A stretch of DNA of 43,912 nucleotides from Paraclostridium sordellii (GCF_000953675.1 NZ_LN679998.1:3287129-3331040), one strand, 5' to 3'; shown: positions 35,417 through 43,748, counted from the stretch's first letter. Notes: a model not told the origin generated them from the sequence alone. Translations and numbers: made by a program.

Positions 35417-36502
35417 TTATAGTTGATCTAACAAAGATATATTATCATAAATTTCTTCTTTTAAATCTTGTAAATTAGAAATACTTACCCCTATCAATCT
35501 TATTTGTTTATCTTTATTTTTTATTTTTTCTATTAATAAATTTGTATTATCAATTATATCTTTATATGTATATATATAACTATTTAAAGTATGTCTTTTG
35601 GTTACTTGTTGAAAATCTTCATATTTAACTTTAACAGTTATTGTTTTCCCACATTTATTTATATGTCTAAGTCTATCACATACATCTTTTACAACTTCTT
35701 TTACATATTCATTTAATTCATCTGAATCAAAATTTACATTTTCAATGAATGTATTCTCTGAACCAACAGATTTTCTCTCTCTACTTACTTGTACAGGCCT
35801 ATTATCTATACCTCTTGCAAAATTGTATATATCATATCCTTTTTTCTTAAATATCGATTCTAATTGAATTAAATTTAAATGCCTTAAATCATATCCATTT
35901 TTAACTCCCATAAATGTTAGTGTCTTTCCAGTTACTTTACCAATTCCAAAAAATTTTTTAATAGGTAATTTATCTATAAAGTCTTGAGCTTTATCTGGTG
36001 TTATAACCGTTAATCCATTTGGTTTTTGATAATCTGATGCGACTTTTGCTAAAAATTTATTATAAGAAACTCCTGCAGATGATGTTATTCCTATTTCATT
36101 ATATATATCTAACTTTATTTTCTTAGCAATAGTAGTTGCATACTCTATATTTTGTTTATTTTCAGTCACATCTAAATATGCTTCATCTAGCGATAATGGT
36201 TCAATTATATCTGTATATCTATGAAAAATATCTCTTATTTGAAGGGATACCTTTTGATAAACATCAAATCTTGGAGGAATAAATATAGCATGAGGACATC
36301 TTACATATGCCATTTTCGAAGGCATAGCTGAGTGTATCCCAAATTTTCTAGCTTCATAAGAACAAGTAGCTACAACTCCTCTGCCTTCTGGACTTCCTCC
36401 AACTATAACAGGTTTTCCTCTTAATTCTTTATTGTCCCTCTGTTCTATAGATGCATAAAAGGCGTCCATATCAATATGAATTATTTTTCTATTATTTTTC
36501 AT
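35417..36502 (-). CDS. dinB: DNA polymerase IV (Y-family translesion polymerase)
   Basis: Error-prone lesion-bypass polymerase of 361 aa. Palm catalytic residues are D11 (IHIDMDAFYASIE) and D106-E107 (PLSLDEAYLDVT). The helix-hairpin-helix thumb region (FFGIGKVTGKTL) and the little-finger domain (about 235-345) follow. The C-terminus ends NISLLDQL, which could serve as a weak sliding-clamp peptide. ATG 36502 has AAGGAGG 5 nt upstream. I see no LexA box just upstream, so SOS control is not evident. Confidence 0.95.
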   Translation of the reverse strand: MKNNRKIIHIDMDAFYASIEQRDNKELRGKPVIVGGSPEGRGVVATCSYEARKFGIHSAMPSKMAYVRCPHAIFIPPRFDVYQKVSLQIRDIFHRYTDIIEPLSLDEAYLDVTENKQNIEYATTIAKKIKLDIYNEIGITSSAGVSYNKFLAKVASDYQKPNGLTVITPDKAQDFIDKLPIKKFFGIGKVTGKTLTFMGVKNGYDLRHLNLIQLESIFKKKGYDIYNFARGIDNRPVQVSRERKSVGSENTFIENVNFDSDELNEYVKEVVKDVCDRLRHINKCGKTITVKVKYEDFQQVTKRHTLNSYIYTYKDIIDNTNLLIEKIKNKDKQIRLIGVSISNLQDLKEEIYDNISLLDQL

Positions 36503-36535
36503 CTAGACCTCCTTTTTAATTAATAACTTTAAAAA

Positions 36536-36567
36536 AACCGTATTGTAAGATATTTTACAATACGGTT
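36536..36567 (-). terminator. Intrinsic terminator of the DUF1846 gene
   Basis: A perfect 13-bp stem AACCGTATTGTAA / TTACAATACGGTT has a 6-nt loop and TTTTTTT on the minus strand. Confidence 0.9.
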
Positions 36568-36579
36568 GTATTTTATTTA

Positions 36580-38088
36580 TTAGTTTTGATATAAGTTAGC
36601 TGATGGATATTCTGGATCAGAAGTTGTATCCACACCTAATTTTCTAAATGTTTGCTCATCATTTACATTTAACATAGTTGTTGAATGTGCTTGAGCACCT
36701 TTTAACATAGGTAATTTTTCCATTGCAGCTTGAGCTGTTGGGTTAGTTACAGCGCATATACTTAAAGCCGTTAATACTTCTTCACAGCTTAAAGCAACAT
36801 TTCTATTTCCTAAAGTATTAGCTTTTAAGTTTATGATTGGTTCTAAAACAACTGGCGATATTAAATGCATATCATCATTTATATCTGCAAAATGCTTTAC
36901 AGCATTTAATACTGCTGCTGCTGTTGCGTTCATTGTTTCAGATGCTTTTCCTGTTAATATAGTTCCATCGCAAAGTTCTAATGCAACTACCGGACATATA
37001 TCATTTGGTGTATTAGAAGCTTCTTTTAACTTAGCACTGTAATTTCTAGCAGGCATTACAACCTTTCTATCTTCAGGTTTTAAGTTTAACTCTTCCATTA
37101 TTATATTCATTCTATCATAAGCACCTTTATCAACTTGTCCTTTTTTATATTCACAAGCTGTTTTAAAGTATCTTCTTATTATTTCTTGTCTTGAAGCTTC
37201 TTGAACTACTTCATCGTCTATTATACCGTATCCAACTCTATTAACTCCCATATCTGTTGGAGATTGATATACAGATTCTTTTCCAGTTATCTTTTCTATT
37301 ATTTTCTTTAAAACTGGGAATAATTCTAAATCACGGTTATAGTTAACTGATTGTACTCCATATTTTTCAAGATGGAATGAATCTATCATATTAACATCTT
37401 TTAAGTCTACAGTTGCCGCTTCATAAGCTATATTTAAAGGATGCTTTAAAGGTACATTCCATACTGGGAATGTTTCAAACTTAGAGTATCCTACTTCATT
37501 TCCTCTTTTATTTTCATGGTATAACTGACTTAAGCAAGTTCCTAGTTTACCACTGTTTGGTCCTGGCGCTGTAACAACTACTATAGGTTTAGTCGTTTCT
37601 ATATATGGATTTGCTCCATAACCTTCATCACTTACTATAGTATCTACATCACTTGGATATCCTTTTGTTGGTGCATGCTTATATACTTTTATACCTCTAC
37701 GCTCTAATTTATTTATAAAAACTGTTGTAGCAGGTTGCCCTTCATATCTTGTTATTACAACACTGTTAACATCAAGTTCGTATGCTCTTAAATCATCTAT
37801 AAGTCTTAAAACTTCCATATCGTAAGTGATACCGAAATCTCCTCTTATTTTATTTCTTTCTATATCGCCTGCATAAACACATATTACAACTTCTAATTTA
37901 TCTTTTAAGTTTTGTAATACTTTTATTTTTGCATTTTCGTCAAATCCTGGTAAAACTCTTTTAGCATGTAGGTCAAACATTAACTTCCCGCCAAATTCTA
38001 AGTATAACTTATCATAGTTATTAACTCTTTCTAAGATATATTTAGATTGTTCTTCTAAATATTTTTTGTGGTCAAATCCGATCTTCAT
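36580..38088 (-). CDS. DUF1846 (UPF0371) family protein
   Basis: Conserved cytoplasmic protein of 502 aa with no established reaction. The whole chain fits the family: [22 protein letters not shown] near the N-terminus, [43 protein letters not shown] (a glycine-rich, nucleotide-site-like loop) and [20 protein letters not shown] 38088 has AGGAGGAATTACA upstream. An extended -10 promoter (TGC-TATAAT) lies at about 38173-38178 on the minus strand. The mRNA leader contains 16 nt complementary to a predicted neighbouring small transcript, described separately. Monocistronic with its own terminator. Confidence 0.93.
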   Translation of the reverse strand: MKIGFDHKKYLEEQSKYILERVNNYDKLYLEFGGKLMFDLHAKRVLPGFDENAKIKVLQNLKDKLEVVICVYAGDIERNKIRGDFGITYDMEVLRLIDDLRAYELDVNSVVITRYEGQPATTVFINKLERRGIKVYKHAPTKGYPSDVDTIVSDEGYGANPYIETTKPIVVVTAPGPNSGKLGTCLSQLYHENKRGNEVGYSKFETFPVWNVPLKHPLNIAYEAATVDLKDVNMIDSFHLEKYGVQSVNYNRDLELFPVLKKIIEKITGKESVYQSPTDMGVNRVGYGIIDDEVVQEASRQEIIRRYFKTACEYKKGQVDKGAYDRMNIIMEELNLKPEDRKVVMPARNYSAKLKEASNTPNDICPVVALELCDGTILTGKASETMNATAAAVLNAVKHFADINDDMHLISPVVLEPIINLKANTLGNRNVALSCEEVLTALSICAVTNPTAQAAMEKLPMLKGAQAHSTTMLNVNDEQTFRKLGVDTTSDPEYPSANLYQN

Positions 38089-38172
38089 TGTAATTCCTCC
38101 TAGATAAAATATAAATTTAGTAGATATTTCTTCAAAAATAAATTAAAATTAAATTAAATAAAAAATAAATAG

Positions 38173-38181
38173 ATTATAGCA
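38173..38181 (-). promoter_or_regulatory. Candidate extended -10 promoter of the DUF1846 gene
   Basis: TGC-TATAAT on the minus strand, with no good -35. It would give a leader of about 78 nt that contains the complementary segment at 38115-38130. Confidence 0.45.
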
Positions 38182-38291
38182 ATTCAATATACGATAACTC
38201 ATATCATAAATTCACAAAACTACAACCCAATTTAAAGTAAAATAATATCATAAATTTTTATATTTTTCTAGTGTATTTTTAAAATCTGCAT

Positions 38292-38362
38292 AAAAAAAAA
38301 CTAACTCATTGAGTTAGCGTAATCGAAATATCTACTAAATATTTAATCTATTTATCTTAGGA
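38292..38362 (-). ncRNA. Predicted small RNA or prematurely terminated leader upstream of DUF1846
   Basis: Roughly 70 nt lie between a complete promoter and a complete terminator on the minus strand, with no reading frame. The middle (38325-38340) is perfectly complementary to the leader of the downstream DUF1846 mRNA. The remainder of the gene-free stretch 38089-38485 is AT-rich with no other structure I can support. Transcription is predicted, not shown. Confidence 0.5.
38301..38317 (-). terminator. Intrinsic terminator of the predicted small RNA
   Basis: On the minus strand, the 7-bp stem CTAACTC / GAGTTAG with a 3-nt loop is followed by nine T residues (38292-38300). No minus-strand gene lies upstream of it, which is why a small transcript is inferred. 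Confidence 0.8.
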
Positions 38363-38368
38363 CTTACT

Positions 38369-38397
38369 ATTCTAAATCATTTGAAGACGTTTTGCAA
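38369..38397 (-). promoter_or_regulatory. Promoter of the predicted small RNA
   Basis: -35 TTGCAA (38392-38397) and -10 TAGAAT (38369-38374) lie on the minus strand with a 17-bp spacer. The predicted start is near 38362. Confidence 0.65.
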
Positions 38398-38485
38398 TAT
38401 TTTTTTTTAATTTCTATTCAATTCACAGCATATTTTTTCCAATTTAAATTAATACTATATTTATGAGATATTTGGAGGTGTTTTT

Positions 38486-38803
38486 TTGATTAAATGTTTT
38501 TCTACAAATTGTACTTTTAATAACTCTGGAAAGTGTAATGCATCTGTTGTAAATATAGAAGGTTTTGATGCAGATATTACTCCAGAAACTTACTGTAAGA
38601 CTTTTGTTGACTCTTCAGATTCATCTACCCTAACTAATTCTACAGGCGATAATGAAACTACATATAAAGATATAATATGTAGTGCATCTAATTGTATGTA
38701 TAATTTTAATGGTTCTTGCAAATCTTCCCTGGTTCAAGTTAATTCAATAAATAATACATGTGAAACTTTTAAAAAAAGATGTTGTTGGAGTTATGAGTAT
38801 TAA
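38486..38803 (+). CDS. Cysteine-rich protein with two DUF1540 repeats
   Basis: A 105-aa cytoplasmic protein made of two copies of the DUF1540 motif (C-x4-C-x6/7-C...T-x-C-xTF). Repeat one is about 1-41 (IKCFSTNCTFNNSGKCNAS...TYCKTF) and repeat two about 62-97 (ICSASNCMYNFNGSCKSS...NTCETF), joined by a Ser/Thr-rich linker. A Cys-Cys pair lies near the end (KRCCW). Each repeat has four cysteines, suggesting one metal site per repeat. TTG 38486 is the start, with GGAGGTG 6 nt upstream. DUF1540 proteins are common in clostridia, often linked to spores; function unknown. Confidence 0.88.
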   Translation: MIKCFSTNCTFNNSGKCNASVVNIEGFDADITPETYCKTFVDSSDSSTLTNSTGDNETTYKDIICSASNCMYNFNGSCKSSLVQVNSINNTCETFKKRCCWSYEY

Positions 38804-38835
38804 AAATAAGGGCGCCTATTAGGCGTCCTTATTTT
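38803..38835 (+). terminator. Intrinsic terminator of the DUF1540 gene
   Basis: A 15-bp stem with one G-T wobble (38803-38817 / 38821-38835), unusually GC-rich for this window, is followed by a T-run. Confidence 0.9.
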
Positions 38836-38902
38836 TTAGTAACTAATTATCAAATGCATTAATAGTATATTATTACATCGTAAGTTTTGGGGGTGAGTCA
38901 TA

Positions 38903-39526
38903 ATGTTAGAATCGCTTATTTTAGTCTTAGCTTTATGTATAGATACATTTGTAGCTGGCATTGCTTATGGAACAGATAGAATAAAAATTCCATTATCTTC
39001 AAATATCGTAATAACTACTGTTTGTTCTTTGTTTTTAGCTTTATCACTATCACTAGGTTCTTTACTTAAAGAGTTTATATCTCCTAGCTTTGCTTCTATA
39101 CTAAGCTTTGCGTTATTATTTTCACTAGGGGTATTAAGATTATTTGAATCTTTCTTTAAATCCTACATTCAAAACTTTTCCAGTATTGGAGCTCCTTTAA
39201 CTTTTAAATTATTTGATTTTAAATTTGTTTTAGAAATTTATGCAAATGAAACTAAAGCAGATTATGATAAATCTAAAACCCTTACAATAAAGGAGTCTGT
39301 ATATTTAGCAGTTGCACTTTCTATAGATAGTATAGCTGTAGGTTTTGGTAGTAGTTTAGTAAGTTTTAATTTCGTTCAAATTTTATTATTATCATTTACT
39401 ATTGGCATATTGGCTTTATTTCTAGGTGTTAATATAGGTAAAAAATTCATTGAAAAAGTAAATATAAATTTATCATGGCTTTCTGGAGCTATGCTTGTAT
39501 GTTTAGCTATAATAAGATTAATATAA
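38903..39526 (+). CDS. ytaF: Sporulation membrane protein YtaF (MntP-like fold)
   Basis: A 207-aa integral membrane protein with about six helices in two inverted halves, each opening with a conserved Asp-containing helix (ALCIDTFVAGIAYG near 11-24; ALSIDSIAVGFGSS near 141-154). This duplication is shared by YtaF and the MntP manganese exporters. The hydrophilic loop about 100-130 between halves is typical of YtaF. ATG 38903 follows GGGGGTGAG. YtaF is a sporulation protein in Bacillus; the precise transport role is not known. Confidence 0.88.
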   Translation: MLESLILVLALCIDTFVAGIAYGTDRIKIPLSSNIVITTVCSLFLALSLSLGSLLKEFISPSFASILSFALLFSLGVLRLFESFFKSYIQNFSSIGAPLTFKLFDFKFVLEIYANETKADYDKSKTLTIKESVYLAVALSIDSIAVGFGSSLVSFNFVQILLLSFTIGILALFLGVNIGKKFIEKVNINLSWLSGAMLVCLAIIRLI

Positions 39527-39556
39527 AAAGAAGCTTGTATATACAAGCTTCTTTTT
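39525..39556. terminator. Bidirectional terminator between ytaF and the second PTS EIIC gene
   Basis: A perfect 32-nt palindrome (AAAAAGAAGCTTGTAT and its complement) has A/T flanks on both sides. Confidence 0.9.
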
Positions 39557-40898
39557 ATATTAAGTCTAGTTCTTCAAAACTAAAGTCATCTTCTTCATTA
39601 TTTTCTTCAATTTCTTTTTTTATCATATTTCCTTCATAAACTTTAAAAAATGGATAATATACTACTATACTGATTGCCACTAAAACGAAAACAAACAATA
39701 CATTTCTTATATCCATAGAAGATAAATATGCCTGTGCAAAGAAAGGTGTAAAAGATGGATCTACAATAAATCCACAAGTTATAAGACCTATCTTTTGAGC
39801 AAAGTATGTAAGTGAAACACATAAAATAGGAGTTGCTACAAATGGTATTGCAAGTATAGGATTAAAAACTATAGGTCCTCCAAATATAATAGGTTCGTTA
39901 ATTCCACATATCCCAGGCACTATAGATAATCTTCCTAGAGACTTTAAATGTGTAGACTTACTTCTAGACATTAATAAAGCCAATCCTAAAGTATTTCCTG
40001 CACCTCCCAATATAGCTATCCTAAACATCTGTAAATTCATTATTACATTAGGATCTTGCCCTGCCGCTACTAAGTCTGAATTTAATCCTGTATTGCTAAG
40101 CCCTAACGCAAAAGCAATAGGGAATATTATAGATGTTCCATTTACTCCAAATAACCATAGCACATTTCCAAAAGTTATAAGTAATAAATATCCCCATAAA
40201 TTATCTGCTATATTAAGTGCCGGAGTAAGTATATTCATAATAGATTGAGGTAAACTAACTCCTGTATTTGCCATCACAAGTATATTTAACCCATATAAAA
40301 TAACAATATTTAATAAAAGCGGTACTAATGTATTCATAAATGATGCCACAGCTGTGGGAACAGAACTTGGTAAATTAAACTTCCATTCCATTTTATCAAC
40401 AAATCTACTTATCTCAACCGAAGCTAATCCTATGATTATAGCAACAAATAAACCATCAGCCCCTAAAAATGACATAGGAATATTTCCCTCATTACTTGGA
40501 GCACATATCATAAAAAATAATGCTGTTGATATTAAACCTGACATAGCTGCATTCATTTTATAATCACTTGCCAGTGTATATGCTATTGAAAACGCAGACA
40601 TTAAACCTAATAACCCCATAGTCATATCATATGGAGCAGTTATTGTTGCATAATTAGCAACGGCAAACGCCTTCCACTGCAGTAAAAATTTAATAAATAT
40701 ATTTGTATTATCAGGATTTACTAATTCTGGATTTATAGGAGGATTTGCAATTATTAAAAACAAAGATCCAACTACAATAAGAGGAAGTGTCATCATCATT
40801 CCTGTAGAAATAGCATTTAAATGTCTTTGACTCCCAATTTTAGCTCCAATAGGAGATAATATTTTATCTAATTTTTCTAAAAATTTATTTTGTCCCAT
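39555..40898 (-). CDS. PTS EIIC permease, lactose/cellobiose family (second copy)
   Basis: A 447-aa sugar channel of the same family as the EIIC at 11-12.4 kb but clearly diverged. It has about ten hydrophobic segments, IGSQRHLNAISTGMMMTLPL near 21-40 and the conserved GINEPIIFGGPIVFNP loop with the sugar-contact glutamate. It shares the acidic C-terminal ending (EDDFSFEELDLI) with the first EIIC. No EIIA or EIIB is present nearby. It follows the RarA C-terminal-like gene by 42 nt, and an RpiR regulator is divergent, suggesting amino-sugar or beta-glucoside uptake under RpiR control. ATG 40898 has AAGGGAG. Confidence 0.9.
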   Translation of the reverse strand: MGQNKFLEKLDKILSPIGAKIGSQRHLNAISTGMMMTLPLIVVGSLFLIIANPPINPELVNPDNTNIFIKFLLQWKAFAVANYATITAPYDMTMGLLGLMSAFSIAYTLASDYKMNAAMSGLISTALFFMICAPSNEGNIPMSFLGADGLFVAIIIGLASVEISRFVDKMEWKFNLPSSVPTAVASFMNTLVPLLLNIVILYGLNILVMANTGVSLPQSIMNILTPALNIADNLWGYLLLITFGNVLWLFGVNGTSIIFPIAFALGLSNTGLNSDLVAAGQDPNVIMNLQMFRIAILGGAGNTLGLALLMSRSKSTHLKSLGRLSIVPGICGINEPIIFGGPIVFNPILAIPFVATPILCVSLTYFAQKIGLITCGFIVDPSFTPFFAQAYLSSMDIRNVLFVFVLVAISIVVYYPFFKVYEGNMIKKEIEENNEEDDFSFEELDLI

Positions 40899-40940
40899 TT
40901 TTACAATCTCCCTTTGTTGTATTTTACTTCATAATATATA

Positions 40941-41555
40941 TTATTCTTGCCAAGGGTTATATTGAAATGCGCTTTCTACTGCATCTTCTGGTTTATATAC
41001 CTCTAAAATTTTGCCATATCTTTCTTTATAATCATTTTCAACTTCCATTTGTGGTATAACTTTACTAGCTTCATTTAAGAAATGAAATGAATCCCTACCC
41101 ATTTTAGCACCTCTTACAGTATGTTTATCTAGAGCATAATCAGGAATTTCAGGTATCCTTCCCATAGCAAATCCTTTTATAACTATATTTTTTAATAAAT
41201 CACTTGAACGATCTTTTTGACAGCTGCATAAATATCTTATAGCATGTATAAAGTAAATAGGTCTATCTCCATCTGCATATGAGAATTGCTTTCTCATTTC
41301 ATATAAATTATTAACTATAATACATGCCATTGGATCCCCCATACCTATATCTTCTACCGTCATAGTTAATAATCTTCTCCATAATTTTTCTTCCATTTGA
41401 GGTGATGTTATATACATTTCATAAGCAAATTCACAAGCTTGTTCTTCTAATCCACGTCTTATTGATTTTTGAAGTGCAGATATAACCTCATCTCCATTTA
41501 ATCCGTTACGAGTTTTGATTCTTGCCCAAGGGTCTTTTATAAATTTTTCAGCCAT
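40941..41555 (-). CDS. Stand-alone RarA/MgsA C-terminal-domain-like protein
   Basis: A 204-aa helical protein with no ATPase motifs. Residues about 23-90 (EVISALQKSIRR...WRRLLTMTVEDIGMGDPMACIIVNNLYE) closely resemble the region after the AAA+ core of RarA/MgsA recombination factors, where SALQKSIRGSD and SEDIGLADP occur. Walker A, Walker B and sensor regions are absent, and the gene starts cleanly (ATG 41555, GGAGG upstream), so it is not a broken rarA. It is the first gene of an operon with a PTS EIIC. A role in DNA repair is doubtful; function unknown. Confidence 0.78.
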   Translation of the reverse strand: MAEKFIKDPWARIKTRNGLNGDEVISALQKSIRRGLEEQACEFAYEMYITSPQMEEKLWRRLLTMTVEDIGMGDPMACIIVNNLYEMRKQFSYADGDRPIYFIHAIRYLCSCQKDRSSDLLKNIVIKGFAMGRIPEIPDYALDKHTVRGAKMGRDSFHFLNEASKVIPQMEVENDYKERYGKILEVYKPEDAVESAFQYNPWQE

Positions 41556-41587
41556 GATGACTAACCTCCATATATTTTATATTTATA

Positions 41588-41597
41588 TTTGTACAAA
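41588..41597. promoter_or_regulatory. Palindrome in the divergent RpiR/EIIC intergenic region
   Basis: TTTGTACAAA is a 10-bp perfect palindrome midway between the divergent genes. A -10-like TATAAT for the plus-strand regulator follows about 7 bp downstream. It is a candidate RpiR operator, though too short to be sure. Confidence 0.35.
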
Positions 41598-41630
41598 ATT
41601 CATATATAATAGCCTTTGAGGTGGTTTTAT

Positions 41631-42335
41631 ATGAACTTTGAATATCTTTGCGATAAATATCAACTATCTACTATAGAACAAAATATATTAAAATATTTAT
41701 ATAGTAATATTGATAATTTGAAAAAACTAGGTATCCGTAAAGTTGCAAAAGATAACTTTACATCAACAACTATTATATATAAATTATGTAAAAAGCTAGG
41801 TTTTGAAGGTTACTCTGATATGATTTATAACATATCTTATTCCAATAAGTCAGAAGATTCAGATTCTTCTGTTGATATTTTTACAAATGCTTCGAATGAG
41901 ATAAGTAAAAACCTAAAACCCCTTTCTACAATACTTAATAAATCAAGAAATAAATTAATAATGCTTCTTGGTGTTGGATACTCACAAATGATTGCCAATT
42001 ATATGAGTGAGCGTTTTGTTATAAACGGATTTAAATGTATAGCCAACACTCATTTACAACTTTTGAACAAATCTAACAAAGATGATGTCTTACTAATAGT
42101 AATATCTAACTCTGGAGAAAGTTCAAGTATTCTAGAAGTATCAGAAACCGCAAAAAATAATGGTATAGAAATTATTAGTTTTGTAGGAAATAGCAGTTCT
42201 TCACTTGCCAAAATTTCAGACCTTTCAATTGTACTAAAAGGTTATGAAAAATTTCCTAATTTAAAACATATTCCAAATACATTCTTTTCTGAAGTTTTAT
42301 TGCTATTTGAATGTTTTATAAGTAATATAAATTGA
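41631..42335 (+). CDS. RpiR/MurR family transcriptional regulator
   Basis: A 234-aa regulator with an N-terminal RpiR helix-turn-helix (about 1-75; LGIRKVAKDNFTSTTIIYKLCKKLGFEGYSDMI) and a C-terminal SIS sugar-phosphate-binding domain (about 95-215; LLGVGYSQMIANYM, LLIVISNSGESSSILEV). RpiR proteins sense phosphorylated sugars such as MurNAc-6-P or glucosamine-6-P. It is divergent from the RarA-C-like and EIIC genes, its most likely targets. ATG 41631 has GAGGTGG 6 nt upstream; TTG 41616 would precede that site. Confidence 0.9.
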   Translation: MNFEYLCDKYQLSTIEQNILKYLYSNIDNLKKLGIRKVAKDNFTSTTIIYKLCKKLGFEGYSDMIYNISYSNKSEDSDSSVDIFTNASNEISKNLKPLSTILNKSRNKLIMLLGVGYSQMIANYMSERFVINGFKCIANTHLQLLNKSNKDDVLLIVISNSGESSSILEVSETAKNNGIEIISFVGNSSSSLAKISDLSIVLKGYEKFPNLKHIPNTFFSEVLLLFECFISNIN

Positions 42336-42615
42336 ATAACATTAATGTAATATTAATATTTTTCTTATATAAATGAAATAGATTTTATTGTTTTAGAAAA
42401 AAGTTTTCTATATAAAAACATTTTTCTACATAAACTCCTAAATGTGAGTTTTAACATATAAATACCTAATAATTAATGTATAAATAAATTATTGTATATA
42501 TATTAATTAATTCATGTCAATAATTAATAATATAGTTAGTATTAATGTACTTATTTATGATATGATTAATAAGTTGTAATCAATTAAATTAGCACTATTT
42601 TGAGAGGTAAATATT
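42336..42615. other. AT-rich gap upstream of the DEAD-box helicase gene
   Basis: No reading frame is supported. It contains three exact copies of ATTAATGTA (42341-42349, 42472-42480, 42541-42549), a weak 7-bp hairpin TAAACTC/GAGTTTA (42431-42452), and an extended -10-like TGA-TATGAT (42558-42566) that may be the helicase promoter. No clear terminator for the RpiR gene is seen. Confidence 0.45.
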
Positions 42616-43719
42616 ATGAATTTTAAAGAATTAGGAATTAATGATAATACAATAGAAAAATTAAATAAGATGGGAATAACAAGTCCTACACCTATACAAG
42701 AAGAAAGTATAGATATAATAAAATCAGGTAAAGATTTGATAGCAGAAGCTCAAACAGGAACAGGAAAGACATTAGCATTCTTACTTCCTATATTTGAAAA
42801 TCTATCATCTGATGATAACAATATTCAAGCTCTTATAATTTCACCAACTAGAGAACTTGCAATACAAATAACTAAAGAAGCAGAAAAACTTAGTGAGAAT
42901 ACAGAAATTAACTTGCTAGCAATGTATGGTGGAAAAGATATTGGTGGCCAGTTAAAAAAGTTAAAAAGAAATATACACTTAGTTATAGCTACGCCTGGTA
43001 GATTATTAGATCATATAGATAGAGAAACTATAGATCTTAGTAAATTGAAAGTTTTAGTTTTAGATGAGGCTGACCAAATGTTATTTATGGGATTTAGAAA
43101 TGAAGTGGAAACTATACTTAGATATACTCCTAAAACTCGTCAAATGCTTTGTTTCTCTGCAACTATGGATGCTGCCGTAAAGAAATTAGCATATAAGTAT
43201 ATGAATAATCCATCAGTTGTTAGTATAGAAAAAGAAGAAATAACTTTAACTAATATAAAACAAAACGTGGTTGAAACTACAGATAGAAAAAAACAAGATG
43301 CTCTATGTACAGTTCTAGATCAAGATAACCCATTTATGGGGATAATATTCTGTAGAACTAAAGCTAGGGTTGATAAACTGGAAGAAGTTCTTCATAGAAG
43401 AAAATACAACTGCGCTAAGCTTCATAGTGATATAAAGCAATCTCATAGAGAACGAATAATGAAATCTTTTAGAAATGCAGATATTCAATATCTAATAGCA
43501 ACTGATGTTGCATCTAGAGGTTTAGATATAAGTGGGGTATCTCATGTATATAATTATGATATACCTGAAAATGCTGAAACATATATCCATAGAATTGGAA
43601 GAACAGGAAGAGCTGGTGAAGAAGGTTATACATGTATGTTTGTAGACCCAAAAGATTTCAATACATTAAAAGAAATAGAAGATAGCATAGAAATGGAAAT
43701 TCCAAGAAGAGAAGTATAA
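42616..43719 (+). CDS. DEAD-box ATP-dependent RNA helicase
   Basis: RNA-unwinding enzyme reduced to the two RecA-like core domains (367 aa, no C-terminal extension). All motifs are present: Q motif (PTPIQEESI, 24-32), I AQTGTGKT (45-52), Ia PTRELA (78-83), GG, Ib TPGR, II DEAD (150-153), III SAT (181-183), V ATDVASRGLD and VI HRIGRTGRAG. The lack of an RNA-targeting tail separates it from CshA and DbpA types. ATG 42616 has GAGAGGT 8 nt upstream. It is convergent with the rRNA operon at the right edge and shares a terminator with it. Confidence 0.95.
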   Translation: MNFKELGINDNTIEKLNKMGITSPTPIQEESIDIIKSGKDLIAEAQTGTGKTLAFLLPIFENLSSDDNNIQALIISPTRELAIQITKEAEKLSENTEINLLAMYGGKDIGGQLKKLKRNIHLVIATPGRLLDHIDRETIDLSKLKVLVLDEADQMLFMGFRNEVETILRYTPKTRQMLCFSATMDAAVKKLAYKYMNNPSVVSIEKEEITLTNIKQNVVETTDRKKQDALCTVLDQDNPFMGIIFCRTKARVDKLEEVLHRRKYNCAKLHSDIKQSHRERIMKSFRNADIQYLIATDVASRGLDISGVSHVYNYDIPENAETYIHRIGRTGRAGEEGYTCMFVDPKDFNTLKEIEDSIEMEIPRREV

Positions 43720-43748
43720 AAAAAGAAGTGTAAAAACACTTCTTTTTT
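43719..43748. terminator. Shared terminator of the DEAD-box gene and the right rRNA operon
   Basis: A perfect 13-bp stem AAAAAAGAAGTGT / ACACTTCTTTTTT (loop 4 nt) is flanked by T-runs in both directions. It is the first strong terminator reached on the minus strand after the 5S gene. Confidence 0.82.

Larger units (their letters stand above)
38115..38340. repeat. 16-bp perfect inverted repeat flanking the DUF1846 upstream region
   Basis: ATTTAGTAGATATTTC (38115-38130) is the exact reverse complement of 38325-38340. The arms are 194 bp apart. One arm lies in the DUF1846 leader about 10 nt before its ribosome site. The other lies in the predicted small transcript 38292-38362. No target duplication flanks the pair, so a miniature transposon is possible but unsupported. 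Confidence 0.8.

Noticed and set aside
38115-38340. Miniature inverted-repeat transposon interpretation of the 16-bp inverted repeat
   Set aside because: No target-site duplication flanks the arms, the inside carries a promoter and terminator in good order, and no second copy is visible in the window. It remains a fallback explanation.
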